64,000 bases of DNA from an uncultured Crocinitomix sp. (GTDB lineage: Bacteria > Bacteroidota > Bacteroidia > Flavobacteriales_D > Crocinitomicaceae): the NCBI GenBank assembly GCA_937136425.1, contig CAKZON010000056.1:42435-106434 (forward strand), in the 5' to 3' direction. The notes beneath the pieces were generated by a model. It did no database searches and had not been told where the DNA came from. It saw only the letters and a program-made list of their open reading frames with translations. Every line of letters begins with the position of its first letter. Position 1 is the stretch's first letter. A program made the translations under genes and the position numbers. Of the stretch, positions 45,086-53,577 are shown one piece after another.

Positions 45086-45144
45086 AATTTACCATTATGA
45101 GGTCTTAAATCACCATTTTTTAAAAAAGGTCAGATGTAAATTTG
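45086..45144 (+). promoter_or_regulatory. AraC-type operator plus -7 box, copy 2
   Basis: Element at 45086-45116 (AATTTACCATTATGAGGTCT, then TAAATCACCAT), exactly 20 bp to the -7 box TAAATTTG (45137-45144). Same layout as copy 1; drives the DJ-1/Hsp31-like gene. Confidence 0.65.
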
Positions 45145-45186
45145 CAGGGTAATTAAAATAAATAATAACGATTAAAATAAAATAAC

Positions 45187-45888
45187 ATGAGTACAGGAAA
45201 CAAACAAAAAAGGGTATTATTAGTAATGTCATCTTATGATGATATGGGGATAAGTGGAAAGCAAACAGGAACTTGGTTTACAGAGTTAGCTGCACCTTAC
45301 TATATCTTGACAGAAGCAGGATATGAAGTAGTTCTTGCTTCACCAGAAGGAGGTGAGGCACCAATAGATCTGCTTAGTATGAAAACACCTTTTACCACAG
45401 ATTATACTGAAAAGTTTTTAAACGATCCTGTGGCTAACTTTGCAGCAAAAAGAACACGAGTATTAAGGAATATTGATTACAATACATTTGATGCAGTATT
45501 TATTCCAGGTGGCTATGGATTACTCACAGATTTAGCGTCTGACCAACATTTAATTAAACTGATAAAAGATTTTTACGAAACAGGCAGACCCATTGCAATG
45601 GTGTGTCATGCTCCAGCAATTTTACGAGATGTAAAACTATCGAATGGAGAGTTTTTGGTAAAAGGGGTAAAACTTACAGGTTTTAAAGATGAAGAGGATG
45701 CCGAAATAGAATTAGACAAACACTTGCTATTCTCTCTAGAACAAGATCTTAAATTGAGAGGTGCCAATTATCAAAGTGGAATCAATTGGGAGCCACATGT
45801 AATAGCTGATGGTCCTTTAATGACAGGGCAAAGTCCTGCATCTGCTACACCTTTGGCAGAGGCTTTAAGAGATACATTAAAACAGTAA
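45187..45888 (+). CDS. DJ-1/PfpI-superfamily protein, Hsp31-like
   Basis: 233 residues. The catalytic Cys nucleophile is in PIAMVCHAPAILRD (about 143) with the acidic partner in the N-terminal TGTWFTELAAPYY. This Hsp31/GATase-1-like branch includes glutathione-independent glyoxalases (methylglyoxal to lactate) and deglycase-type chaperones, so carbonyl-stress defence is the best guess. AraC-type promoter directly upstream; followed by a hairpin before the next gene. Confidence 0.88.
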   Translation: MSTGNKQKRVLLVMSSYDDMGISGKQTGTWFTELAAPYYILTEAGYEVVLASPEGGEAPIDLLSMKTPFTTDYTEKFLNDPVANFAAKRTRVLRNIDYNTFDAVFIPGGYGLLTDLASDQHLIKLIKDFYETGRPIAMVCHAPAILRDVKLSNGEFLVKGVKLTGFKDEEDAEIELDKHLLFSLEQDLKLRGANYQSGINWEPHVIADGPLMTGQSPASATPLAEALRDTLKQ

Positions 45889-45904
45889 CAATTTATGTAA
45901 TTTG

Positions 45905-45946
45905 GGAGGTTAGTGGATTAACTAATCTCCTGCTTCGCTTTTTTGA
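45905..45946 (+). terminator. Possible terminator after the DJ-1-like gene
   Basis: GGAGGTTAGT (45905-45914) pairs with ACTAATCTCC (45921-45930) with one G-T pair; six Ts come 8 bp later. May cause partial termination within the cluster. Confidence 0.45.
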
Positions 45947-46023
45947 ATTAACGCAATTAAATTATTTATAAGCAATAGTTTGAGGTAGAAATAATAAGGA
46001 GACGAATTAATATAAACATTAGA

Positions 46024-46986
46024 GTGAAAAAGATTAAGAATTTAACAGTAAGCGTATTAATAGATAATACTTCTGATATGTTTTCATCAAGACCGAACCA
46101 TGTCGATAGTGAGTTGAAAGTTTTAATGGATAATGGCCTTGAATTGGGGAGTGGAGAACTACTTTGCTCTGCTCATCATGGTCTTTCGTTACACTTAGAA
46201 GCGGAGACAATCGTTGGTAATAAAGTTGTTTTATTTGATGCAGGTCCGGACGCAAAAGGTCTAGAAAGAAATGCAAATCATATGGGGGTTGATATGAGTA
46301 AAGTAGATGCTGTAGTGCTTTCTCATGGCCATTTTGACCATGCAGAAGCATTGCCTAAAGCATTAGAAATGATTACAAAAGAGAAGGAAAGAAAAGTTCC
46401 TCTTTACGTACACCCTAATGCTTTTGTAAAAAGGGCTGCTAGGTTGCCTGATGGCAATATGCTAGCCTATGCAAACGTGCCTTCTATAAATACGCTTGAA
46501 GAAAATGGCGCTTCTGTGAAAACATCTTCAAAAGAAGAGCATATTGTCAACGAATATTTTTATGTGAGTGGAGAGATTCCTAGAGTAAGTTTTGAAAATG
46601 GACTTCCAAATCATTATCAACAAACCAAAGAAAAAGAATGGGTAGAAGATCCTGATGTTATAGATGAACGTTTTATAGCGGTAGACGTAGAAGGTAAAGG
46701 GATTGCAATATTTACAGGGTGTTCGCATGCCGGAGTGGTAAACGTGTGTAAACATGCTGCAGAAGTATTTAAAGGCAGACCATTATATGCCTTAGTTGGT
46801 GGATTACATTTAGTCTTCCCCAATGAAAATCTAATAGACGAAACCATTGAAGAATTAAAGAAGTTTAATTTTAAAATTATTATTCCAGGGCATTGCACAG
46901 GTTGGAGAGCTATCAATAAGTTTATAAATGAATTTGGAGAATCCGTCGTAGATCCTTTGGCTGTAGGCACTAAGCAACATCTTTAA
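46024..46986 (+). CDS. Metallo-beta-lactamase-fold hydrolase
   Basis: 320 residues from a GTG start. The zinc motif is SHGHFDHAEALP (HxHxDH), with further ligands in FTGCSHAGVVN and the late His in IIPGHCTGW. The overall layout (LIDNTSDMFSSRPNHVDSEL at the start, HHGLSLHLEA) resembles the DHPP/methanopterin-synthase-like branch, whose bacterial substrates are unknown. Ten bases separate it from the flavin oxidase gene, so the two are one transcript. Confidence 0.88.
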   Translation: MKKIKNLTVSVLIDNTSDMFSSRPNHVDSELKVLMDNGLELGSGELLCSAHHGLSLHLEAETIVGNKVVLFDAGPDAKGLERNANHMGVDMSKVDAVVLSHGHFDHAEALPKALEMITKEKERKVPLYVHPNAFVKRAARLPDGNMLAYANVPSINTLEENGASVKTSSKEEHIVNEYFYVSGEIPRVSFENGLPNHYQQTKEKEWVEDPDVIDERFIAVDVEGKGIAIFTGCSHAGVVNVCKHAAEVFKGRPLYALVGGLHLVFPNENLIDETIEELKKFNFKIIIPGHCTGWRAINKFINEFGESVVDPLAVGTKQHL

Positions 46987-46995
46987 AATAGAAAC

Positions 46996-48084
46996 ATGGA
47001 CAATATACTAGTAATAGGAGGTGGGCTATCTGGATTGACAACTGCTTATTTACTTAAAAAGCAAGGTTTTTCTGTCACCGTTTTAGAGGCAAACAACTAT
47101 TTTGGAGGGCGTATAAAGACCATTAAAACTTCCTCAGGTGCATGTTTAGAACTTGGGGCCACATGGGTTTTCTATGATAGTAATCTAAGAACTTTATTAA
47201 ATGAATTAGGCTTAAAACTATATGAACAGTATAATATTGGAAATGCCATTTATGAATTGAGTAATAAGCAACCGCCTGAAGTATTTAATGTGCTAGAATT
47301 GACAGGTGGACAAAAGTATTATAAGATAGTTGGGGGGGCGTCTAGTATTATCAATAAACTGTCAGAGGCAGTTGGTATACAAAATTTAAATCAAAATACA
47401 ATCGTTTCAAGTATAGAGGACAAAGGGGAGTATATTGAATTAATTACTAGTACAGGTCAGTCTTACGAAGCGGATTATGTAATTTCAACAATCCCGCCTA
47501 ATTTATTACAGGCAAGTATAACCTTTAAACCTGAATTTTTAGATTCTAGCAACAGTTACAGAAAACAGACCCATACATGGATGGGAGAATCGATAAAGTT
47601 TTCTGTTGAATACAGAGCTCCTTTCTGGAGGGAAGCAAATCTTGCAGGTTTTGCTGTAAGTATGGCAGGAATAGTAAGAGAAGTTCAGGATCATGTAAAT
47701 GCTGAGGGAAATGCATTCGCTTTAGTAGGGTTTTTAAATTTAAAAGAAGAACATTATAATCTAACTAAAGACGAGAGAAGAAAGATAGTGATAAGAGATT
47801 TAGTTAGGCTATTTGGGGAAAAATCAACACAAGTGATTAATTATGAAGAGCTCATTTGGAGCAGACAGGCATATACCTCAGTAAACGCTAATACAAATAA
47901 GGGGTTATTTGCTCATCAAAATAATGGACACAAAGAAATAGTAAAGCCACAGATGAATCAGAAACTTTTTTTTGCTGGTACAGAAACTTCAAATGTAAGT
48001 CCTGGCTATATGGAAGGAGCCGTGATATCTGCTCACACTGCTGTTAGAAGAGTAGTAAATCAATTAGCTAAAAAAAATAATTAA
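46996..48084 (+). CDS. FAD-dependent amine oxidase-like protein
   Basis: 362 residues. N-terminal FAD-binding fold ILVIGGGLSGLTTAYLLKKQ, then VLEANNYFGGRIKTIKTSSG with the RxGG-type sequence (here FGGR). The C-terminal FAD-binding stretch is FFAGTETSNVSPGYMEGAVISAH. It belongs to the flavin monoamine oxidase superfamily and at 362 residues is short for it. Substrate unknown; the adjacent hydrolase and SDR suggest a short catabolic or detoxification route. Confidence 0.88.
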   Translation: MDNILVIGGGLSGLTTAYLLKKQGFSVTVLEANNYFGGRIKTIKTSSGACLELGATWVFYDSNLRTLLNELGLKLYEQYNIGNAIYELSNKQPPEVFNVLELTGGQKYYKIVGGASSIINKLSEAVGIQNLNQNTIVSSIEDKGEYIELITSTGQSYEADYVISTIPPNLLQASITFKPEFLDSSNSYRKQTHTWMGESIKFSVEYRAPFWREANLAGFAVSMAGIVREVQDHVNAEGNAFALVGFLNLKEEHYNLTKDERRKIVIRDLVRLFGEKSTQVINYEELIWSRQAYTSVNANTNKGLFAHQNNGHKEIVKPQMNQKLFFAGTETSNVSPGYMEGAVISAHTAVRRVVNQLAKKNN

Positions 48085-48151
48085 ATCTAAAAAGGTAAGT
48101 TTTGTCATAATCACAGAGAGGAAAACATTTTTAACTAATCAAACAAATAAA

Positions 48152-48898
48152 ATGAAGGAAAATTCTAAAAGAACTGTCCTAATAACTGGAGGAAGCAGTG
48201 GTATTGGTTTGGCATCAGCAAAAAAATATATTGAACAAAACTATCAGGTTATTATAGTCGGAAAAACTGAAGATAAACTTATAACTGCGGTAAATGAAAT
48301 AGGCGGAGACATTAGTTCTTATGTCGTGGACGTTACTCAAATAGATAACTTGAAAGACTTATATGAACAGTTGTGGATGCAACAAATAGAAATAGACATT
48401 CTCGTAACGAGCGCAGGTTTAGGCAAGTTTGGAAGTGTCTTAGATGTTTCTGAGAAAGACTATGATTTAGTAATGAATACCAATACCAAAGGAACATTTT
48501 TTACAGTAAGTATTTTAAAACCATTAATAAAAAGAGGAGGACATGTTGTTTTAATAAGTTCCTTTTTGGCTAGTAAACATATTCCTTTGACCTCTGTATT
48601 GTCGTCCTCTAAAATTGCTGTAGAAACGTTTACCAAAATATTTGCAAGGGAATTTTTAGATGACAAAATTAAAGTAAATGCCATCAGTCCAGGTAGTATA
48701 AAATCTAATTTTATGTCATTTGCTAACCCAACAGAAGAGCAGCAAAAAATACTTACAGCTAATATGCCAAAAATTCTTTTAGAAAAAAGAGGTGAAGCGA
48801 TACAAGTGGCAGATGCAATTTGCTTTCTTACAAGTGAAAAAGCAGATTATATAAATGGAGCAATATTATCTGTGGATGGTGGGATTTCTGTTTCTTAA
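48152..48898 (+). CDS. Short-chain dehydrogenase/reductase with missing catalytic Tyr
   Basis: 248 residues, normal classical SDR length. NAD(P) motif TGGSSGIGLASAKK (about 11-24), the NAG-like TSAGLGKFGS near 85, and the Ser site LISSFLAS (Ser137). The invariant Tyr of YxxxK is Leu150 in VLSSSKIAV; Lys154 is in place. Spacing from Ser to this site (13 residues) is as in active SDRs, so this is a true substitution, not misalignment. It may be inactive, use another residue, or act as a binding protein. Last clear gene of the AraC cluster. Confidence 0.9.
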   Translation: MKENSKRTVLITGGSSGIGLASAKKYIEQNYQVIIVGKTEDKLITAVNEIGGDISSYVVDVTQIDNLKDLYEQLWMQQIEIDILVTSAGLGKFGSVLDVSEKDYDLVMNTNTKGTFFTVSILKPLIKRGGHVVLISSFLASKHIPLTSVLSSSKIAVETFTKIFAREFLDDKIKVNAISPGSIKSNFMSFANPTEEQQKILTANMPKILLEKRGEAIQVADAICFLTSEKADYINGAILSVDGGISVS

Positions 48899-48942
48899 GA
48901 GTTCAGGTAAATAAGCATAAAATAAATGCTTGAACTATTGGG

Positions 48943-49080
48943 ATGAAAAGAAAAATTAAAGAAGAAGGCAGTGGAGTCTACTTTGACAGAGTTCTAACTT
49001 TTTCAAATAAAATGACTGACTCAGAAAGAATTTTTTTAAGGAAAAAAGGAAAGAGAATAAGGCCAAATCTTAATTATTAG
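48943..49080 (+). CDS. Small basic protein (45 residues), possible
   Basis: ATG at 48943 follows the SDR gene by 44 bp and opens a 45-residue frame (MKRKIKEEGSGVYFDRVLTF ... RKKGKRIRPNLNY) that is strongly basic. There is no homology I recognise. Position at the end of the cluster, before a convergent transcript, fits either a real small gene or a decayed remnant. Confidence 0.35.
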   Translation: MKRKIKEEGSGVYFDRVLTFSNKMTDSERIFLRKKGKRIRPNLNY

Positions 49081-49092
49081 TTTTAAAAACTA

Positions 49093-50484
49093 TCAATAAT
49101 TAACAGTTTGGTAATTAAATAACGCTTTAGAAATATGATTTTGATAGATTTTTGAGATCAATTTCAATTGTGCATCAAGCATTGCTTGGTCGCGCGTGTT
49201 AACTAGAAATAATGAACTTTCTCCAATATTAAAAAGCGTCAATTCAGCATTGTACAAAGCCGTGTAATTTTTTAAAGTTTTACTTGAAATATTAACTTGT
49301 TTATGTGTGCTTAACCAAGTATTGTAGGTTGCTTCAATCTTGTAACTAATTTCCGCAGTTTTATTTTGCATTTGGGCGTTTTGGTCTGCTAATTTAAGTT
49401 CGGTTAGTTTCAAATCACCACGTTCTTTACGGGTGAAAATTGGATAGGAAATATGTGCGCCCCAATTATAATTCTCAATTGAATAAGAAGTCAATACATT
49501 GTTTGATATTGGACTGCTCAAAGCATTGTATTTGAGTTGGGTAACAGGTTTTAATGCTTCTTTTTTTAGTCTATAATCAATTTTAGAAAGTGCAATTTTG
49601 TTTTGAGACAGTACAATTTCTGGATGATTTGCTGCTAAGGTATCCAAGTTAATAATTGCAGAAAGAGAAGGTGCAGAGGTGGTTGAATGATCAAAAAGTT
49701 GAGGAGAGAGCGCGCTGTCTAACTCTAATGGAACGAAACCATCCTCCCATAAATAAATGGCCAATAATGCTTTTTTATTGTCTAAATCAAGTTTTGATTG
49801 CTCCAAATATAGTTCGCGTTCCTGAACTTGTAATAAAGCTTTCAACGTATCAACCGCAGCTTTGTCTCCCAAAGCAACGCTTTCGCGAACGGCATCCAGT
49901 CTAACTGTTGCATTTTTTGTTGCGGTAGTATAAACCACAAATTTATTATAGGCTTTATACCAATCCCAATAGGCAATTGAGGCGTCTAATATCAGTTGGT
50001 TAAGGATTAAGCGCTGCTCCAAACGAGAGCTGTATTGGTAAATTTTGGCTTGTTTTAACTCTGCTCTTCTTGCATCAATAAATAACCCGTTTCCAAGATT
50101 AATTGTCAGTCCAGCATACCATAATCCAGCATTCTCAGGAGTGTATAATTCGGAATTTAGTCGTTCTCCTGAATTATTATTGTAGCCTGCTTGAGCAGTA
50201 AGTCCAAACCAGGTTGGAATTTTTAAGCCAGCATGCAAATGGCTATAATACTGTTTACCATCAAAGTATTTTTGATTTGCATTACCTCCAACCTTAGGAT
50301 CAAAACCTCCTTTTGCTTTCATTAGTTTTGCATCTCCCATTTCACTTGCAAGTTGAGCTTGATAGGCAATTGGATGATTGTTTTTTACGATTTCAATAAA
50401 ATCTGTAAAAGTTAGGTTTACAGTCGTGTCCTGACCGAAAGAGAAAGAATGTAAGAATAAGAAAATTAGAATAATCAATCTCAT
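49093..50484 (-). CDS. TolC-family outer-membrane efflux/secretion channel
   Basis: 463 residues. Signal peptide (MRLIILIFLFLHSFSFGQ), then the two long helical repeats of TolC-type channels: FTDFIEIVKNNHPIAYQAQL starts repeat 1 and ALAAN-like LAANHPEIVLSQNKIALSKI starts repeat 2, with helices continuing to EATYNTWLSTHKQVNISS. It trimerises as the outer-membrane exit duct. Overlaps the HlyD gene by 4 bp (ATGA). Confidence 0.92.
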   Translation of the reverse strand: MRLIILIFLFLHSFSFGQDTTVNLTFTDFIEIVKNNHPIAYQAQLASEMGDAKLMKAKGGFDPKVGGNANQKYFDGKQYYSHLHAGLKIPTWFGLTAQAGYNNNSGERLNSELYTPENAGLWYAGLTINLGNGLFIDARRAELKQAKIYQYSSRLEQRLILNQLILDASIAYWDWYKAYNKFVVYTTATKNATVRLDAVRESVALGDKAAVDTLKALLQVQERELYLEQSKLDLDNKKALLAIYLWEDGFVPLELDSALSPQLFDHSTTSAPSLSAIINLDTLAANHPEIVLSQNKIALSKIDYRLKKEALKPVTQLKYNALSSPISNNVLTSYSIENYNWGAHISYPIFTRKERGDLKLTELKLADQNAQMQNKTAEISYKIEATYNTWLSTHKQVNISSKTLKNYTALYNAELTLFNIGESSLFLVNTRDQAMLDAQLKLISKIYQNHISKALFNYQTVNY

Positions 50485-51827
50485 TTTTTAATTTTATTAG
50501 AGGTTTCGTTTTTATAAAAATCGGGTGGAAATCCATTAATGTTTCGCCATAATTCATACCAAATAGGAACATCAGATAAAAGCATCATGCTTGAACTTCC
50601 AGACCCGTATCTTAGTGCTTCTGGCCATGGATTGTCATTAGCATCAGGCGCTACTAAAACGCGATATTTACCATTGGGGCTAATGTATTGGTCAATGGCA
50701 TAAATTTCTCCGCCGTAGGTTCCATAACTTGCATCAGGCCAACCTGAAAATACAATTGCAGGCCAACCATCAAATTGTAGGCGCACTTTCTCATTTAACT
50801 TGATAAGCGGTAGGTCAATTGGTGCGACATATAGTTCCACGGCTAAGTCATAATTGGCAGGCATAATCGTTAAGATCTCTTGGCCTTCTTTAATTGTTTC
50901 ACCTAAACCATTAGAAATAGTTTTTGTAATGTAGCCGTCTTGTGGAGCGGTTATATAATACAAACCATTGCGATAGGCGTAATTGCTGTATTGATTTTCT
51001 AATTTGCTGACAGCAGTTTCAGTGTCTAGTTTATTAGACATGGTTGAAAATTTGTCCGATTGAATCTTATTGTAATCTGTTTCAAATTTGATTTGCACAT
51101 TGGACAGTTCCAATTGTAAACTAATGAGCTCATTTTGACTATTCAACCACTTGTTTTTAGCTGCAATCATGTAGGCACGAGAATCTTGTAGTTTTAAGTT
51201 CTTAGTTTCTAAGTCTGTCAATGATTTTAAACCGCTGCGGTAAAGACTATCTTGGCGTTTGTATTGATACTCGGCTGTTTCATAATTAATGAGAGCAGCC
51301 TTATATCCAATACTGTCGTTTTGAACCTTTAATGCCGTTTGTTGATATTTAATGCGTGTTTGAGATAGTTTCAAATCTCTCTGTTCACGAAGCACTTCTA
51401 GTTGTTCTTCCTGTGTTTTAATTTTATCTGAGTAAACTGTAATTGATTGCTTTTTATAGTCTACTTGGTCTTGCGTTCTAGGAAGTAGGTTTTCATCAAA
51501 GTAAGCATCTTTTACTTCCTTAATTTTAAGAATTGTATCTCCAGCTTCTACAAAATCTCCTTCGCGAACATACCATTGTTCAATTTGTCCTCCAATAACA
51601 GAGTTTAAACTTTGTGGACGCTGGTTAGGATGTAATGTGGTTAAAGTACCTTCTGATCGGATGTTTTGTGTCCAGGGTAAAAGCAAGATAAAAACGAATA
51701 GAATTAAAGAAATATAGATTATCCTTGGTAAAACTTTTCCTGATACTTTTTGTTCTACATTTTCTAAAGCGGAATATCTTTTTGGAACAATATGTTTTGT
51801 AACTCTTGATTTTGAAATGTTTAGCAT
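50481..51827 (-). CDS. HlyD-family membrane fusion (adaptor) protein
   Basis: 448 residues. One N-terminal membrane helix (IIYISLILFVFILLLPW, about 36-52), then the biotinyl-lipoyl half GGQIEQWYVREGDFVEAGD, a long coiled-coil hairpin (about 125-290), the second lipoyl half ITAPQDGYITKTISNGLGE and a beta-barrel domain. It links an inner-membrane transporter to the TolC-like duct encoded next. Its C-terminal 60 residues (YGSGSSSMMLLSDVPIWYEL) are an extra segment typical of secretion-type adaptors. Confidence 0.92.
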   Translation of the reverse strand: MLNISKSRVTKHIVPKRYSALENVEQKVSGKVLPRIIYISLILFVFILLLPWTQNIRSEGTLTTLHPNQRPQSLNSVIGGQIEQWYVREGDFVEAGDTILKIKEVKDAYFDENLLPRTQDQVDYKKQSITVYSDKIKTQEEQLEVLREQRDLKLSQTRIKYQQTALKVQNDSIGYKAALINYETAEYQYKRQDSLYRSGLKSLTDLETKNLKLQDSRAYMIAAKNKWLNSQNELISLQLELSNVQIKFETDYNKIQSDKFSTMSNKLDTETAVSKLENQYSNYAYRNGLYYITAPQDGYITKTISNGLGETIKEGQEILTIMPANYDLAVELYVAPIDLPLIKLNEKVRLQFDGWPAIVFSGWPDASYGTYGGEIYAIDQYISPNGKYRVLVAPDANDNPWPEALRYGSGSSSMMLLSDVPIWYELWRNINGFPPDFYKNETSNKIKK

Positions 51828-51832
51828 TGTAA

Positions 51833-53506
51833 TTAATTTAGTTGGGTTAGTGTTCCATTTTCTGATAGAATGACGCGATCAACTTTTGAATACCAGTTGT
51901 CATCTTTTGAAGCAACAACTAATGTCCATTCATTTTTCTTTGAGGTTATAAAATCCATGATTTTTTCTCGTTCACTTTGTTCCAGAGATGTAAAAGCATC
52001 TTTTACTAATAATAGTTTAGGTTTGTCTGCTATGCTTCTTGCTAAAATCAGTTTGTCAACAATTCCTTTAGAAAAATGTTTGCCTTGCGAATGAATAGGT
52101 GTATTGTATCCATTTGGCAGTTTTTTTATGAAATCCGATAGTCCTAAATTTTCAACTGCCCATTGAACATTCTGAAATGTTGCTTTCTCTCGTCCCATTG
52201 TAATGTTTTCTAATACAGATCCCTCAAATAATAATTCATCCATAAAACAATCGCCTATTGCAGATCGTAAATAATTAGGATTTAAATTTCCCATTGGTAA
52301 GTCATTAAAAATGACTGATCCAGATTCAACTTTGTACAGCCCTGCTAACAAGTATAATAGTGTTGTTTTTCCGGCATCACTTTTTCCTGTAATTAGCACA
52401 CGTTCGGCTGCTTTTATTTTAAGTGAGGCTTTGTCAAACATGAGTGATTCCTGAAAAGGATATTTAAAATCAACCTCTGCTAGTTCAACTTTTAATGCAT
52501 TTTGCTCAACTGTTTCACTAATGTTAATTCCGTCATTTCTTTCTAATTCTAAATCTGTAACCTGTCCAACTTTTTCTAATGATGTTAATACATCATAAAT
52601 CGTTTCTAAACTCAGTATTAATTTTTCTACTGAATTTAATACGAGTAGTATAATAATTTCAGCTGCAACAAATTGTCCAATATTCATTTGTTGTTCCATC
52701 ACTAATAAACTACCCACAATTAGCAAGCCTGCCGCAACTAAAACCTTAAAACCAACCATTAACATATATTGGTTTTTCAAAACTTTGAAGTGTTCGTCTC
52801 TTGCGGCAACATAGCCGTTAACCTCTGTATTTGTTCGCTCCATTGGCAGTTCAGTTGTTCCGGCTAATTTGAAACTAACACTGGTTCTTGCAACTTCCTC
52901 CAACCAATGAGCAACGTTATATTTACTCTTTGATTCTTTCAAGCTGGTTCGCAACCCATTTTTTGAGGTTAGCTTAAATATGGTGTAAACTAAAATGATG
53001 AGAATTAAACTAAATACGATAAAGAAGGGGTGGTAAAGAGAGAGTAGGAGCAATCCAAATATGGTTTGAATTGATGCCGTTGAAAAATCGATTAATATTT
53101 TGGAGAGTCCTTTTTGAATTGAAATAACGTCAAAAAATCGGTTCATCAACTCTGGAGCATAATGTCTGTAAAGGGCTTCCATTTTAACTTTTGGAATTCT
53201 ATATGCAAATTCAAAGGCAGCTCGAGTAAATATCTTTTGCTGTAGATTCTCAGTGATTTTTAATTGATTTACTTGTAATACGCCAGTTATGGCTACTCCA
53301 AGAATAACAAATGCAACAAGAATAATCCAGGATGTACTTATTTGTCCGCCTTGGATAATGTTTATAATGGATTGAATTCCTAATGGAAGGGATAAGTTTA
53401 CGAGGCCGTAAAAAAAGGCATAAACATAAACATTCTTAATTTCTTTTTGGTCAGGTTTTAACAGCAGCCAAAATCGCTGAATAGGACTATAGGTTGTTTT
53501 GTCCAT
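51833..53506 (-). CDS. ABC exporter with degenerate ATPase domain
   Basis: 557 residues from the ATG at 53506 (MDKTTYSPIQRFWLLL); an ATG at 53560 would add an 18-residue non-membrane leader. Six-helix exporter domain (about 20-320), then a nucleotide-binding domain. Walker A is normal, GKSDAGKTT (about 374). The other motifs are lost: Q-loop Gln is Met (DCFMDE), the LSGGQ signature is FSKGIVDK (about 477), Walker B LLLVKDAFTSLE has Lys for Asp and Asp for the catalytic Glu, and the H-loop His is Ser (VVASKDD). ATP may be bound but hydrolysis by the usual mechanism is unlikely. Confidence 0.92.
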   Translation of the reverse strand: MDKTTYSPIQRFWLLLKPDQKEIKNVYVYAFFYGLVNLSLPLGIQSIINIIQGGQISTSWIILVAFVILGVAITGVLQVNQLKITENLQQKIFTRAAFEFAYRIPKVKMEALYRHYAPELMNRFFDVISIQKGLSKILIDFSTASIQTIFGLLLLSLYHPFFIVFSLILIILVYTIFKLTSKNGLRTSLKESKSKYNVAHWLEEVARTSVSFKLAGTTELPMERTNTEVNGYVAARDEHFKVLKNQYMLMVGFKVLVAAGLLIVGSLLVMEQQMNIGQFVAAEIIILLVLNSVEKLILSLETIYDVLTSLEKVGQVTDLELERNDGINISETVEQNALKVELAEVDFKYPFQESLMFDKASLKIKAAERVLITGKSDAGKTTLLYLLAGLYKVESGSVIFNDLPMGNLNPNYLRSAIGDCFMDELLFEGSVLENITMGREKATFQNVQWAVENLGLSDFIKKLPNGYNTPIHSQGKHFSKGIVDKLILARSIADKPKLLLVKDAFTSLEQSEREKIMDFITSKKNEWTLVVASKDDNWYSKVDRVILSENGTLTQLN

Positions 53507-53577
53507 AATTATATAAATAAGGTTAATTGAACTTTTGTAGTACGCTAAGAATGGATTCAATTGAGGAATCCATTGGG

